From Exiguobacterium mexicanum (GTDB lineage: Bacteria > Bacillota > Bacilli > Exiguobacteriales > Exiguobacteriaceae), in contig NZ_CP040676.1 in NCBI RefSeq assembly GCF_005960665.1, positions 940,501 through 1,004,500 on the forward strand: a DNA stretch of 64,000 nucleotides, given 5' to 3'. A program made the translations under genes and the position numbers. A model generated the notes under the pieces. It saw only the letters and a program-made list of their open reading frames with translations, was not told the DNA's origin and made no database searches. Below, in pieces: positions 46,001 to 54,368 of this stretch. Positions within the stretch are counted from its first letter, which is position 1; the number at the start of each line of letters is the position of its first letter.

Positions 46001-46715
46001 GGATGTCATCGTTCTCATCATAATAGTTATAAGCGTATGGGACTTTCTCGTTTATGTAAGCTCCAGGCATGCCGAACGTGCTGACGGCCGTCTCGACTTC
46101 GGTTTGCGATAACTCAGCCTTCGAATCATCCGTAAGACGGAAGTCGCGATGGTCGGCGTCGACGCCTGTATCGATGACGGCGACGATCGTGCCTTCGCCC
46201 GTGAAGCCATAGTCGCCCCACGTCTGTTGCGATTGGACCATGCCGTTGCTCGTGACCATATCCGGTTTGACTTCTGGACGTTCGTACTCATTGACGACGT
46301 GGACGTGCGCAACTTCAGGTAACGCCTCGACTTTTTTGACGTCGGTCGCTGTGAGCATCGTACTGAACCCGTTGAAGACGGTCGTGAACTCTTCAAGCGT
46401 CACGGCTTTAACGCCTTTTTTCGAGATGGCCGCTTTTGCTTTCTTTTGTTCGGCTTTGACGACCTTTTGGGCGCCATCTTTCTCGGTCTTCGTCAATTCA
46501 TTGAATTTCTTGCCTTTCTTTTTCGCTTGATCGATCGCCGGGGCACCGACGAGTTCGACGACGACACGTAACTTCTCGTGTTTGTCCGTCGTGTTCACGC
46601 TTTGTTTGACGGACGGTTTGGCCAAGACCGGTTCGGCACCGAGACCGAGCAGGCCAGGGGTCAACGCGAGACATGTCGCGAGGGAGACGTTCAAATAAAA
46701 TTTTGGTTGTGGCAA
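43050..46715 (-). CDS. Large secreted subtilisin-family (S8) protease
   Basis: About 1221 residues. An N-terminal signal peptide (MPQPKFYLNV...ALTPGLLGLGAEPVLA) is followed by an inhibitor-I9-like propeptide (about 45-135). The S8 domain has catalytic Asp in AVIDTGVDADH (about 183), His in HGMHVSGTVAANG (about 250) and Ser in GTSMAAPHVAGG (about 568), with a PA domain inserted between His and Ser as in Vpr/C5a-peptidase types. An Fn3-like domain and several Ig-like C-terminal modules (VRVVDHAGNS, FVAEDAAGNV, FEATDLAGNV endings) follow. No LPXTG anchor. TTG 46715 has GGAGG 8 bases upstream; the frame is open to 46730. Alone between two operons. Confidence 0.93.
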   Translation of the reverse strand: MPQPKFYLNVSLATCLALTPGLLGLGAEPVLAKPSVKQSVNTTDKHEKLRVVVELVGAPAIDQAKKKGKKFNELTKTEKDGAQKVVKAEQKKAKAAISKKGVKAVTLEEFTTVFNGFSTMLTATDVKKVEALPEVAHVHVVNEYERPEVKPDMVTSNGMVQSQQTWGDYGFTGEGTIVAVIDTGVDADHRDFRLTDDSKAELSQTEVETAVSTFGMPGAYINEKVPYAYNYYDENDDIRDDSPGASMHGMHVSGTVAANGDEAAGGLKGVAPEAQVLGLKVFSNDPNYASTYGDIYIKAIDDAIKLGADVINMSLGSTAGFVDADSPEQQAVQRAVDNGVFMSISAGNSAYFGNGYDLPYANNPDTGVVGAPSVSSASTSVASLENDQIQLDAFSIKSGDNTDKIGWKKQDGPAFTQGDYELVYVGDGQPSQYVGKDVKGKIVLAVRDGSYFYSNIQQTAEANGAAGVIVRGAVGHGDYVSMALSNPQVPMASLSIKDGNALQQRLLAGEQMTIGFAGDRLSVVNGAAGQLSNFTSWGMTPNLDFKPEISAPGGQIFSTLNDNQYGLMSGTSMAAPHVAGGAALVLERVDRDFNLTGTARVTMAKNLLINTSKAVTDIGPLNKQLQQNLPYTPRRGGAGLMQLHAAVSTPAIAYEKKTKEAKVALKELNRSKATFTLVVENLSDKAVSYNVSSSLQTDLAIEQTAGLVQNAMEAQALENAKVTVNGKKVRTVKVKPNQKVELKIALDVSKAKVLNPKTLDGLVPAKDVFENGYFVDGFVRLTDVNGPEGNPSLVVPFVGFEGDWGKAPIFDASIYEDGSFYEVSGMVDQTGNYLGSNLDKSVDADAIAFSPDKDGSKDVAVPVFSLLRNAKDVKYRIVDESGNVVRTLFQDEELRKNYFDGGANTPYYYSAAYTWDGQLNGKPAPAGKYFYEIEGSIDYMKKQAQTLRFPVKVDYTDPTFTTKWQGDSLAVQAKDEFSGIHSVEYFLNGKSVAKQADDKAAYTFAGVSDADQVSVRVVDHAGNSTTKTVAYSTDADKPGVFVNAPLALTPYATSDIPVSGTIQDASAIQSFQVDGVDVPLTWDDAKKEHVFNTTRSFVDGVHKLRFVAEDAAGNVTNFQRAIFVDTTPAVIEIGKLPKKIGKKQSTVNVDVTVKDNFDEVKLLVNGDLKFSQTLKAPYEMRSFTKTERIALPVTSGENTFTFEATDLAGNVTTKTITLVKK

Positions 46716-46856
46716 TTTAGTATCCTCCAATCGTTTTTTGAAAAAATAAATCCATTTGTGGAAAATGATAGCGGATTTAAATCTAAAAATCCTCCTGTTT
46801 TTTAAACGGAAGGGTAATGAATTTGAACAAATTAAAAGATTCTGACAATTACTTTG

Positions 46857-46890
46857 GACCTATGTGCTCAAATTGGCATATAGGTCTTTT
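46857..46890 (+). terminator. Orphan terminator-like hairpin
   Basis: Eleven-pair stem (46857-46867 with 46876-46886, one G-T pair) and a T-run on the plus strand. It lies in the 329-base gap between the divergent protease and yrrT starts, with no plus-strand gene before it. It could be a leader terminator of the yrrT operon or shield it from antisense transcripts. The rest of the gap is AT-rich; I saw no S-box and no certain promoter. Confidence 0.5.
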
Positions 46891-47044
46891 TCCAGTGTAG
46901 GCCTCCAATTCTCAAAAAAATGAAGTCTCTAAAACAAAATGAACAATTTACTTGAGATTTCTAGCGTAAGTTGATACAGTCTGTAGTAGATAAATCATAT
47001 AAAACTTATCGATATAGTCGGAATAAAGATGATGGGGTGACAAC

Positions 47045-47689
47045 ATGGGATTACAGTTCATGGACATTTTTAAGGAGTGGGCGTCGGAATATGACGCGGC
47101 CGTGACCGGACACGACGAACAATATCGCGAAGTATTCGCGGGGTACGAGACGATGCTCGGCGAGGTCGTCGACCAATTAGAAGGCCGAGTGATGGAGTTC
47201 GGGATTGGGACGGGGAACTTAAGCGCAAGAATTCTAGAGAGGCACGACCTCATCCCTGTCGAACCGTCGCCAGAGATGCGGGCCGTCGCGGCTGAGAAGT
47301 TACAGCTCGATATCATTGACGGTGATTTTCTCAACTATCCGACGGACAAGTCCGTCGATACGATCGTGTCGTCGTATGCGTTCCATCATTTGACGGATGA
47401 CGAGAAACGGACGGCGATTCGAAGTTACGTCGAACACCTCGACGCCCCGCGCTTCGTCTTGCTCGATACGATGTTCGCCTCGCCAACAGCGAAACGGGAC
47501 ATCTTGGACTGGGCCGAAGCGAACGGCTATACCGATTTACTCGAGGATTTGAATCGAGAGTTTTATCCGTATACCCAGACGATTCAAGCGATGCTCGAAG
47601 CAAACGGCTATACGGTTACGCTCACGCAAAAAAATAAATTCGTCTGGCTCGTCGTGGCCACGAAACAATCAGGAGGAACTCAATCATGA
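47045..47689 (+). CDS. yrrT: SAM-dependent methyltransferase, YrrT-like
   Basis: 214 residues, class I methyltransferase fold; in Bacillus subtilis yrrT heads the operon for homocysteine-to-cysteine conversion, although its substrate is unknown. Motif I is VMEFGIGTGNLSARIL (about 49-64); VEPSPEMRAVA and SSYAFHHLTDDEK follow. GGGGTG lies 5 bases before the ATG. First gene of a four-gene operon; its stop overlaps luxS by 4 bases. Confidence 0.87.
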   Translation: MGLQFMDIFKEWASEYDAAVTGHDEQYREVFAGYETMLGEVVDQLEGRVMEFGIGTGNLSARILERHDLIPVEPSPEMRAVAAEKLQLDIIDGDFLNYPTDKSVDTIVSSYAFHHLTDDEKRTAIRSYVEHLDAPRFVLLDTMFASPTAKRDILDWAEANGYTDLLEDLNREFYPYTQTIQAMLEANGYTVTLTQKNKFVWLVVATKQSGGTQS

Positions 47690-48153
47690 AAAGTTATAAA
47701 GTCGAGAGCTTCAATTTAGACCATACAAAAGTTCAAGCGCCTTACGTCCGTTTAGCCGGAGTGAAGAAAGGGACGGCCGATACGATTTATAAATATGACA
47801 TTCGCTTCATTCAACCGAACGAAGGGCTCATGCCAATGCGGGCCGTCCACTCGCTCGAGCATTTGATCGCCGAGAACAGCCGTAGCCATTCGAATCAAAT
47901 CATCGACGTCTCGCCGATGGGTTGCCAGACAGGCTTCTATTGGACGATGTTGAACGATGGGGATTACGAAGCGATGCTCGACCTCGTCGAAGCGACACTC
48001 CGCGACGCAGCAAATGCGACGGAGTTGCCGGCACAAAACCCAATTCAATGCGGGAGCGCGAACCATCACGATTTCGAAGGCGCGAAGAAGCTCGCGGCCG
48101 ATATGCTTGCCAAGCGTGACGAGTGGCACATCATCTTCAAGGACGAAGCGTAA
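47686..48153 (+). CDS. luxS: S-ribosylhomocysteine lyase LuxS
   Basis: 155 residues. A metalloenzyme that splits S-ribosylhomocysteine into homocysteine and DPD, the AI-2 precursor. Metal ligands: His55 and His59 in HSLEHLIAE and the Cys in IQCGSANHHD near residue 125; GCQTGFYW holds the catalytic Cys. It overlaps yrrT (ATGA) and ends where mccA begins. Its place here, where Bacillus subtilis has mtnN, links AI-2 formation directly to cysteine recovery. Confidence 0.97.
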   Translation: MKSYKVESFNLDHTKVQAPYVRLAGVKKGTADTIYKYDIRFIQPNEGLMPMRAVHSLEHLIAENSRSHSNQIIDVSPMGCQTGFYWTMLNDGDYEAMLDLVEATLRDAANATELPAQNPIQCGSANHHDFEGAKKLAADMLAKRDEWHIIFKDEA

Positions 48154-49092
48154 ATGATTGTCCAAAGCGTCTATGAATTGATTGGTGAGACGCCTCTGCT
48201 TGAGTTACGGGCGTTGCCGGTACCTGCGGGCGTCAAAGTATACGGCAAGCTCGAGATGATGAATCCGGGCGGTAGCGTCAAGGACCGGCTCGGTCTGCAA
48301 TTGATTGAACGGGCGCTTGAACGTGGACAACTTGAACGCGGGGGAACGGTCGTCGAACCGACGGCCGGGAACACCGGAATCGGGCTCGCGCTCGCCTGTC
48401 AACGACACGGCATCAAGTTGATGACAGTCACCCCGGAGAAGTTCAGTCAAGAGAAGCAGGCGCTCATGACGCTTCTCGGGGCGACCGTCGTCAACACGCC
48501 GACCGAACTTGGGATGAAAGGCGCCATCGCGCGGGCGAAAGAGCTCGCCATCGAACATGACGCCTATGTGCCGGAACAGTTCTCGAACCCGGATAACCCG
48601 GACGCGTACGTCGACACGCTCGCGCTCGAACTTCAGGCCGACCTTCCGAACATCGATGTGTTCATCGCCGGAGCCGGCTCAGGGGGGACGTTTACCGGTG
48701 TCGCGAGCAAGTTGCGGCCGAACGGGACGAAGGCGATCGTCGTCGAGCCGGAAGGGTCGATTTTGAACGGGGGAGCTCCTGGCCCCCATAAGACAGAAGG
48801 AATTGGGGTCGAGGCGTGGCCGGCGTTCTTGCCGCACGACCTCGTCGACGGGATTTACACGATTACGGACGAAGAGGCGTTTTATTATGTCGCTCATCTC
48901 GCTAAACAAGAAGGCTTGCTCGTCGGAAGTTCATCCGGAGCGGCCATCGCGGCATGTGTTCAAGAAGCGGCGAAGATGACGGAAGGTGTCATCGTCACGA
49001 TTTTACCGGACAGCGTCGAACGGTATTTAAGTCAAGGAATAGTCAAGGAGGCAGAATATGCGTACAAAAACAGCACTCATTCATGGCGGTAA
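48154..49092 (+). CDS. mccA: Cystathionine beta-synthase, O-acetylserine dependent (MccA)
   Basis: 312 residues of the CysK/CBS fold type II PLP family. The PLP lysine is K43 in GGSVKDRLGL; PTAGNTGIGLALAC binds the phosphate. By context (yrrT, luxS, mccB) it makes cystathionine from homocysteine and O-acetylserine rather than acting as the main cysteine synthase. It begins directly after the luxS stop and overlaps mccB by 35 bases. A CysK role is the alternative, as sequence alone cannot separate them. Confidence 0.9.
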   Translation: MIVQSVYELIGETPLLELRALPVPAGVKVYGKLEMMNPGGSVKDRLGLQLIERALERGQLERGGTVVEPTAGNTGIGLALACQRHGIKLMTVTPEKFSQEKQALMTLLGATVVNTPTELGMKGAIARAKELAIEHDAYVPEQFSNPDNPDAYVDTLALELQADLPNIDVFIAGAGSGGTFTGVASKLRPNGTKAIVVEPEGSILNGGAPGPHKTEGIGVEAWPAFLPHDLVDGIYTITDEEAFYYVAHLAKQEGLLVGSSSGAAIAACVQEAAKMTEGVIVTILPDSVERYLSQGIVKEAEYAYKNSTHSWR

Positions 49093-50215
49093 AACGACGG
49101 ATCCCCTGACAGGAGCCGTCACGCCACCGATTTATCAGACGAGCACGTACAAGCAAGACGGCATCGGCAATCTCCGGGACGGATATGAGTATTCGCGGAC
49201 GGCCAACCCGACGCGGACGGCACTCGAGACGCTCATCGCCGATATCGAGGGCGGTGCCCGCGGATTCGCGTTCGGCTCTGGGATGGCAGCCATCTCGACG
49301 ATTTTACTGTTAATGAAATCAGGGGACCACGTCATCGTCGGTTCTGACGTATATGGGGGAACGTACCGTGTATTCAATCGAGTATTTCAATCACTTGGCT
49401 TGGAGGCATCTTTTGTCGATACGGCCGATACGCAAGCGGTCCGTGAAGCGCTCCAACCGAACACGAAAATGATTTACGTCGAGACACCGACGAACCCGCT
49501 GTTGAACGTGACCGACATGCGCCTGATTCGCGCCATCGCTGACGAGGCGGACGTCTTGTTCGTCGTCGACAACACGTTCATGACCCCGTACTTCCAAAAT
49601 CCGATTGAATTGGGGGCCGATTACGTGCTTCATAGCGCCACGAAATATTTGGGTGGCCACAGCGACGTCGTCGCTGGTCTCGTCGTCGCTCGGACGGAAG
49701 AACTCGGAGAGCGTCTCGCATTCCTTCAAAATTCAGTCGGCGCGGTACTCGGACCGCAAGACAGCTTCCTCGTCGTCCGTGGCATCAAGACGCTCGCGGT
49801 CCGTATGGAAGCGATCGAGTCAAACGCGCTCGCGCTCGTCGACTACTTGACGAAGCATGAAGCCGTCAGCCGTGTCCTACATCCGAGTGTCGGCAGCGAA
49901 GAAGCGAAGCGGGTCCACTTGTCGCAGGCACGCGGCTTCGGTGGAATGATCGCGTTCGATGTCGGTTCAGCCGAGGCGGCCGAACTCGTCGTCGCGAAGA
50001 CGAAGTTCTTCACGCTCGCCGAGAGTCTCGGCGCGGTCGAGAGCTTGATTAGCGTCCCGACCCGGATGACGCATGCGTCAATCCCGGCGGAACGCCGTCT
50101 CGAACTCGGAATTACGGACGGACTCGTCCGCATCTCCGTCGGTCTCGAAGATGTACAAGATTTGATTGAAGATTTGGAGCAAGCGCTCGCGACCGTGGCG
50201 ACGATTCCGAACTAA
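49058..50215 (+). CDS. mccB: Cystathionine gamma-lyase / homocysteine gamma-lyase (MccB)
   Basis: 385 residues of the Cys/Met-metabolism PLP family. It releases cysteine from cystathionine. Marks: TPPIYQTSTY, YEYSRTANPTRTALE, FGSGMAAIST, and the PLP lysine in HSATKYLGGHSD near residue 196; SVGLEDVQDLIEDL near the end. AAGGAGG lies inside mccA, 8 bases before the ATG. Last gene of the operon. MetC/MetB-type activity cannot be ruled out from sequence. Confidence 0.9.
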   Translation: MRTKTALIHGGKTTDPLTGAVTPPIYQTSTYKQDGIGNLRDGYEYSRTANPTRTALETLIADIEGGARGFAFGSGMAAISTILLLMKSGDHVIVGSDVYGGTYRVFNRVFQSLGLEASFVDTADTQAVREALQPNTKMIYVETPTNPLLNVTDMRLIRAIADEADVLFVVDNTFMTPYFQNPIELGADYVLHSATKYLGGHSDVVAGLVVARTEELGERLAFLQNSVGAVLGPQDSFLVVRGIKTLAVRMEAIESNALALVDYLTKHEAVSRVLHPSVGSEEAKRVHLSQARGFGGMIAFDVGSAEAAELVVAKTKFFTLAESLGAVESLISVPTRMTHASIPAERRLELGITDGLVRISVGLEDVQDLIEDLEQALATVATIPN

Positions 50216-50230
50216 CATTCATAGTGATGC

Positions 50231-50258
50231 GAGGTGCGCTTGCGAGCGCACCTCTTTT
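50231..50258 (+). terminator. Terminator of the yrrT-luxS-mccAB operon
   Basis: Perfect ten-pair stem (50231-50240 with 50245-50254), loop TGCG, four T. Confidence 0.9.
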
Positions 50259-50346
50259 GTCGTGGGCAAGGCGAAAGAATTCGCTTGAATGTCCTAATCG
50301 CATCGACTACACTGACGATAATTGATTACGAGAGCGGGTGAACGAA

Positions 50347-51225
50347 GTGAACAAAGGCGTCATGCCGACGGTCGGAGCCTACGTCATGTGGGGCGTCCTA
50401 CCGATTTATTGGAAGTTTTTGCAGGAGATACCGAGCGGTCAAATCTTGGCCCATCGGATCGTCTGGTCGTTTCTCTTCATCTTACTCGTCTTGAAATGGA
50501 CGAAACAGTGGACCGAGTTCAACTATGCGCTCCGGCACCGGGCGACGCGGAACGCCTTCATGTTGAACGGCTTCATCGTCAGTGCCAACTGGTTCGTGTA
50601 CATATGGGCGGTCAATCACGGCTATATCATCGAGGCATCGCTCGGCTATTATATCAATCCGCTTGTGAGCATGGTGTTAGGTGTGCTTGTTTTTCGGGAA
50701 TTATTAAACCGAGTCCAATGGCTCGCGGTGACGGTGGCGGCGATCGGTGTGCTCGTTTTGACGTTCGGGTATGGGTCGTTCCCGTGGATCGCCTTCATTC
50801 TGGCCAGTACGTTCGGATTTTACGGCATGGTGAAGAAACGCCGACCGCTTGCCTCGACGGTCAGTCTCGGGATTGAGACGCTCGCGGTCGTGCCGGTCGC
50901 TATCATTTTCTTAGGTTGGCAGACGTCACAGGGCGGATTGACGATGACGACCGAACCGGTCATTTGGGTCGCCTTGATCGGGACAGGCGTGATGACGGCG
51001 TTGCCGCTTCTTTTGTTCGGGTACGGGGCGCAACATATCCCGTTCACGATTGTCGGGTTTCTTCAATTCATCGCACCGACGCTCAGTCTCGCGATCGGGG
51101 TCATCCTCTATAATGAGCCGTTCACGGGTTATCACATTTTTGCGTTCACGTGCATCTGGATTGCGATTTTCTTCTTTAGTTGGAACAGCTGGATTCAGAC
51201 ACGAAAACGTCGTCAACTCGTCTGA
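50347..51225 (+). CDS. rarD: EamA-family transporter RarD
   Basis: 292 residues with about ten membrane helices, matching RarD of the drug/metabolite transporter superfamily; substrate unknown (relatives are called chloramphenicol-sensitive protein). Marks: AYVMWGVLPIYWKFL, HRIVWSF, SANWFVYIWAVNHG and LGYYINPLVSM. The start may be GTG 50347 (GGGTGA 5 bases upstream) or GTG 50338. Single gene between the mcc operon and deoC. Confidence 0.88.
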   Translation: MNKGVMPTVGAYVMWGVLPIYWKFLQEIPSGQILAHRIVWSFLFILLVLKWTKQWTEFNYALRHRATRNAFMLNGFIVSANWFVYIWAVNHGYIIEASLGYYINPLVSMVLGVLVFRELLNRVQWLAVTVAAIGVLVLTFGYGSFPWIAFILASTFGFYGMVKKRRPLASTVSLGIETLAVVPVAIIFLGWQTSQGGLTMTTEPVIWVALIGTGVMTALPLLLFGYGAQHIPFTIVGFLQFIAPTLSLAIGVILYNEPFTGYHIFAFTCIWIAIFFFSWNSWIQTRKRRQLV

Positions 51226-51268
51226 ATTGAAAGCTGTTACATTTCAAGAAAACATGATAATATGTTAG

Positions 51269-51291
51269 ATGTCAGACCTATATGTCAGACC
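51269..51291 (+). repeat. Tandem direct repeat in the deoC leader
   Basis: ATGTCAGACC occurs at 51269-51278 and again at 51282-51291, 13 bases apart, 26 bases before the deoC start. A third copy is at 21375-21384 in the 5' region of the BMP-lipoprotein operon. It may be an operator. Confidence 0.55.
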
Positions 51292-51316
51292 GATACATCA
51301 GAGGAGGAATTTTACG

Positions 51317-51982
51317 ATGGAATTAGCACGTTATATCGACCACACAGCCTTGAAGGCAGGAACAACGAAAGATCAAGTCACGAAACTTTGTGCCGAGGCG
51401 CTCGAATACAAATTCGCAAGCGTCTGTGTCAACCCGACATGGGTGAAGTACGCGGCGGAACAACTCAAATCAGATGACGACGTCAAAGTATGTACGGTCA
51501 TCGGTTTCCCACTCGGAGCCAACACGCCAGAAGTGAAAGCGTTCGAAACTAAAGACGCGATTGCCAACGGTGCAGATGAAATTGACATGGTCATCAACAT
51601 CGGCGCCATGAAAGACGGCGACTTCGACCTCGTCGAGCGCGATATCCGCACAGTCGTCGAAGCGGCAAACGGGACGCTCGTCAAAGTCATCTTTGAGACG
51701 TGCCTCCTTACGAAAGAAGAAATTAAAAAAGCGGCTGAACTTTCAGTCAAAGCAGGTGCAGACTTCGTGAAAACGTCGACTGGCTTCTCAACAGGCGGCG
51801 CGACGGTAGAAGATATCCGCCTCATGCGTGAGACGGTCGGACCAGATCTCGGTGTCAAAGCTTCAGGCGGCGTACGTGATTTCGAAGGCGCACAAGCGAT
51901 GATTGATGCCGGCGCGACGCGCATCGGCGCATCAGCTGGAATCGCCATCGTCACAGGCGGACGTTCAGATAGCGACTATTAA
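51317..51982 (+). CDS. deoC: Deoxyribose-phosphate aldolase
   Basis: 221 residues. Cleaves 2-deoxyribose 5-phosphate to glyceraldehyde 3-phosphate and acetaldehyde in deoxynucleoside breakdown. Marks: [42 protein letters not shown], and the Schiff-base lysine in [23 protein letters not shown] near the end. ATG 51317 follows GAGGAGGAA; the frame is open to 51269. It stands alone; no deoB, pdp or nupC nearby. Confidence 0.96.
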   Translation: MELARYIDHTALKAGTTKDQVTKLCAEALEYKFASVCVNPTWVKYAAEQLKSDDDVKVCTVIGFPLGANTPEVKAFETKDAIANGADEIDMVINIGAMKDGDFDLVERDIRTVVEAANGTLVKVIFETCLLTKEEIKKAAELSVKAGADFVKTSTGFSTGGATVEDIRLMRETVGPDLGVKASGGVRDFEGAQAMIDAGATRIGASAGIAIVTGGRSDSDY

Positions 51983-51992
51983 TAACTAGTGG

Positions 51993-52021
51993 TTGACCGC
52001 ACGACTTACTTTCACTATAAT
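51993..52021 (+). promoter_or_regulatory. Sigma-A promoter of rpsU-yqeY
   Basis: TTGACC (51993-51998), 17 bases, perfect TATAAT (52016-52021), 60 bases before rpsU. Confidence 0.85.
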
Positions 52022-52080
52022 ATGTTATGACGTGTGAAACACGTTTCCTTAGTCGTGTAATTCGGAGGGAGGGAAAACTA

Positions 52081-52254
52081 GTGGAAACTCGTGTCCGTAA
52101 AAACGAATCGCTTGAAGACGCTCTTCGTCGTTTCAAACGCGGTGTTTCGAAAGATGGCACTCTTGCCGAAGTTCGCAAACGTCGTCACTACGAAAAGCCA
52201 AGCGTAAAACGCAAATTGAAATCAGAAGCTGCGCGTAAGCGTAAGAAATTCTAA
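52081..52254 (+). CDS. rpsU: Ribosomal protein S21
   Basis: 57 residues, very basic, with [19 protein letters not shown] and a Lys/Arg-rich C-terminus (EAARKRKKF). Part of the 30S subunit. GTG start with GGAGGGAGGG upstream; the frame is open further up to 52027 but the promoter overlaps that region. Cotranscribed with yqeY. Confidence 0.97.
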   Translation: METRVRKNESLEDALRRFKRGVSKDGTLAEVRKRRHYEKPSVKRKLKSEAARKRKKF

Positions 52255-52287
52255 TTTCAGTTTCATTTGTAGAGAGGGTGTTAGCTC

Positions 52288-52737
52288 ATGAGTCTTCAAG
52301 AACGCTTGACGGACGACATGAAGCAAGCCATGCGCGCAAAACAGAAAGATCGTCTTACGACGATCCGAATGGTCAAAGCGTCGCTCCAAAATGAGGCCAT
52401 CAAATTTGGTCGACAAGATCTTACTGAGGAAGAGGAACTCACGGTGCTCAACCGAGAGATGAAACAGCGCAGAGACTCCCTCCGAGAATTCGAAAGCGCT
52501 GGTCGTGAAGACCTTGCATCTAAAGTAGCTGACGAGATTGTCGTACTAGAGGCCTATATGCCTGAACAACTTTCTGAAGATGAAGTCACGGCGATCGTGA
52601 AAGCAGCTATTGCTCAAACGAATGCCACAGGCCCGTCAGATATGGGTAAGGTGATGGGCGTCGTCATGCCTCAAGTTAAAGGCAAGGCAGACGGTGGTCT
52701 TGTGAACCGCATTGTCAAACAACAATTGACGAATTAA
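52288..52737 (+). CDS. yqeY: GatB/YqeY domain protein
   Basis: 149 residues, the stand-alone YqeY family related to the tail domain of GatB; a tRNA-linked role is suspected but not shown. Marks: [25 protein letters not shown]-type opening, [17 protein letters not shown], and C-terminal [29 protein letters not shown] before the ATG. Follows rpsU as in Bacillus. Confidence 0.93.
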   Translation: MSLQERLTDDMKQAMRAKQKDRLTTIRMVKASLQNEAIKFGRQDLTEEEELTVLNREMKQRRDSLREFESAGREDLASKVADEIVVLEAYMPEQLSEDEVTAIVKAAIAQTNATGPSDMGKVMGVVMPQVKGKADGGLVNRIVKQQLTN

Positions 52738-52743
52738 TGAAAG

Positions 52744-52787
52744 AGACAGGAGCTTTTGGGTCAAACCAAAAGTTTCTGTCTTTTTTT
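52744..52787 (+). terminator. Terminator of rpsU-yqeY
   Basis: Sixteen-pair stem (52744-52759 with 52766-52781, two G-T pairs) and seven T. Confidence 0.93.
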
Positions 52788-52795
52788 GCGTATTC

Positions 52796-52822
52796 TGAAA
52801 CCACAAGCAAACTTGTTTCGTA
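52796..52822 (+). promoter_or_regulatory. ECF (sigma-W type) promoter of the floA operon
   Basis: TGAAAC at 52796-52801, 17 bases, CGTA at 52819-52822; the same layout as the promoter at 18763-18789. In Bacillus subtilis yqeZ-floA is sigma-W controlled. Confidence 0.8.
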
Positions 52823-52873
52823 TACACTAGAGATAAGAGGTAGCTTGTGAACTCGGAAGGGGGTTGCAATACG

Positions 52874-53386
52874 ATGACATTTGGTCTCGGAGTGATTCTG
52901 ACGGTGTTTTTTGTCGGGATCGTCCTTCTAGGAATTGAAGTGTTCGTTGCCGGTTTTGGATTGTTCGGCGTGCTAGGGATCGGGGCGGTCGTCGCCAGTT
53001 TGATTATGGCGGGCGCCACGATCGGGCAACTATGGTTGTCGCTCGGTTTAGCCACGGCCATCGTCGCTGGACTCGGATTTTGGGCATATCGTCGCCTGCA
53101 GTCCAATCGTTCGCTCATGTATAAAGGGTTGATTTTGACCGATTCGACGTCATCAGACAAAGGGTATCTGTCACACGATGACCGCAAACGGTTGCTCGGA
53201 AAAGTCGGGGTCACATTGACGCCGCTGCGCCCGGCGGGTACCGCTGAGATTGACGGAGAACGGATTGATGTCGTGACAGAAGGTAGCTATCTCGATTCGC
53301 AAACGAAAATTCAGGTGTATAAAGTCGATTCAGGGCGCGTTGTCGTCCGTAGCTTTATAGAGCCGAAGGAGGATGTAACAGAATGA
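52874..53386 (+). CDS. yqeZ: Short NfeD protein (YqeZ C-terminal type)
   Basis: 170 residues. Corresponds to the membrane and OB-fold part of YqeZ: three or so membrane helices (about 4-26, 32-52, 55-75), then an NfeD OB-fold domain (about 110-165, [22 protein letters not shown]). The ClpP-class serine-protease domain of Bacillus YqeZ is absent, so this is the short NfeD form. ATG 52874 follows GGAAGGGGG; an upstream GTG at 52847 lacks a site. Overlaps floA by 4 bases. Confidence 0.85.
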   Translation: MTFGLGVILTVFFVGIVLLGIEVFVAGFGLFGVLGIGAVVASLIMAGATIGQLWLSLGLATAIVAGLGFWAYRRLQSNRSLMYKGLILTDSTSSDKGYLSHDDRKRLLGKVGVTLTPLRPAGTAEIDGERIDVVTEGSYLDSQTKIQVYKVDSGRVVVRSFIEPKEDVTE

Positions 53387-54363
53387 CACCAGAACTATTG
53401 ACCACGTTACTCATCTCAGGTGGAGGATTGATTGCGCTCGCCGTATTCTTCACGTTCGTCCCGGTCGGGCTGTGGATCAGCTCGTTCGCCGCTGGCGTCC
53501 ACGTCTCGATTTTCACATTGATCGGGATGCGACTCCGTCGCGTCGTCCCATCGAAAATCGTCAACCCGCTCATCAAAGCGGTCAAAGCCGGTATTGGCTT
53601 AAATACGAACCAGCTCGAGAGTCACTTCTTGGCTGGGGGTAACGTTGACCGTGTCGTCAACGCCTTGATTGCGGCCCACCGTGCCGATATCGAATTGTCG
53701 TTTGAACGTGCCGCAGCAATCGACCTTGCCGGCCGAAACGTGTTAGAGGCTGTTCAAATGTCCGTCAACCCGAAAGTCATCGAAACGCCGTTCATCGCCG
53801 GTGTGGCCATGGACGGGATTGAAGTGAAAGCGAAAGCCCGGATCACGGTTCGTGCCAACATCGACCGTCTTGTCGGGGGTGCCGGAGAAGAGACGATTAT
53901 CGCCCGTGTCGGTGAAGGGGTCGTCTCGACGATCGGTTCGCAACATAACCATAAACACGTTTTGGAAAATCCGGATATGATTTCACGTACCGTATTGACG
54001 AAAGGTCTTGATTCAGGGACCGCGTTTGAAATCTTGTCCATCGATATCGCCGACATTGATATCGGTAAAAACATCGGAGCGGTTCTTCAGACCGACCAAG
54101 CCGAGGCTGATAAGAAAATCGCGCAAGCGAAAGCGGAAGAACGCCGCGCGATGGCGATCGCCCGCGAGCAAGAGATGAAGTCATCAGTCGAAGAGATGCG
54201 CGCGAAAGTTGTCGCGGCCGAGGCTGAAGTCCCACTCGCGATGGCAGATGCGCTTCGCCACGGCAAGCTCGGTGTCATGGACTACGTCAACTACTTGAAC
54301 GTCCAAGCCGATACAGAAATGCGTAAAGCGATCGGTCACCCAGTCGAATCTGACAAAGAGTGA
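53383..54363 (+). CDS. floA: Flotillin-like protein FloA
   Basis: 326 residues. Membrane-microdomain scaffold, shorter than FloT. A hydrophobic N-terminus (about 8-30), PFAM YdfA-immunity/SPFH-like core ([44 protein letters not shown]), [19 protein letters not shown], then an Ala/Glu coiled coil ([19 protein letters not shown]) and [16 protein letters not shown]. Cotranscribed with its NfeD partner upstream and an unknown gene downstream. Confidence 0.95.
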   Translation: MTPELLTTLLISGGGLIALAVFFTFVPVGLWISSFAAGVHVSIFTLIGMRLRRVVPSKIVNPLIKAVKAGIGLNTNQLESHFLAGGNVDRVVNALIAAHRADIELSFERAAAIDLAGRNVLEAVQMSVNPKVIETPFIAGVAMDGIEVKAKARITVRANIDRLVGGAGEETIIARVGEGVVSTIGSQHNHKHVLENPDMISRTVLTKGLDSGTAFEILSIDIADIDIGKNIGAVLQTDQAEADKKIAQAKAEERRAMAIAREQEMKSSVEEMRAKVVAAEAEVPLAMADALRHGKLGVMDYVNYLNVQADTEMRKAIGHPVESDKE

Positions 54364-54368
54364 TCGGG

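Noticed and set aside
46895-47044. Possible S-box (SAM) riboswitch before yrrT
   Set aside because: None of the conserved S-box core segments is present; the region is AT-rich without matching stems.
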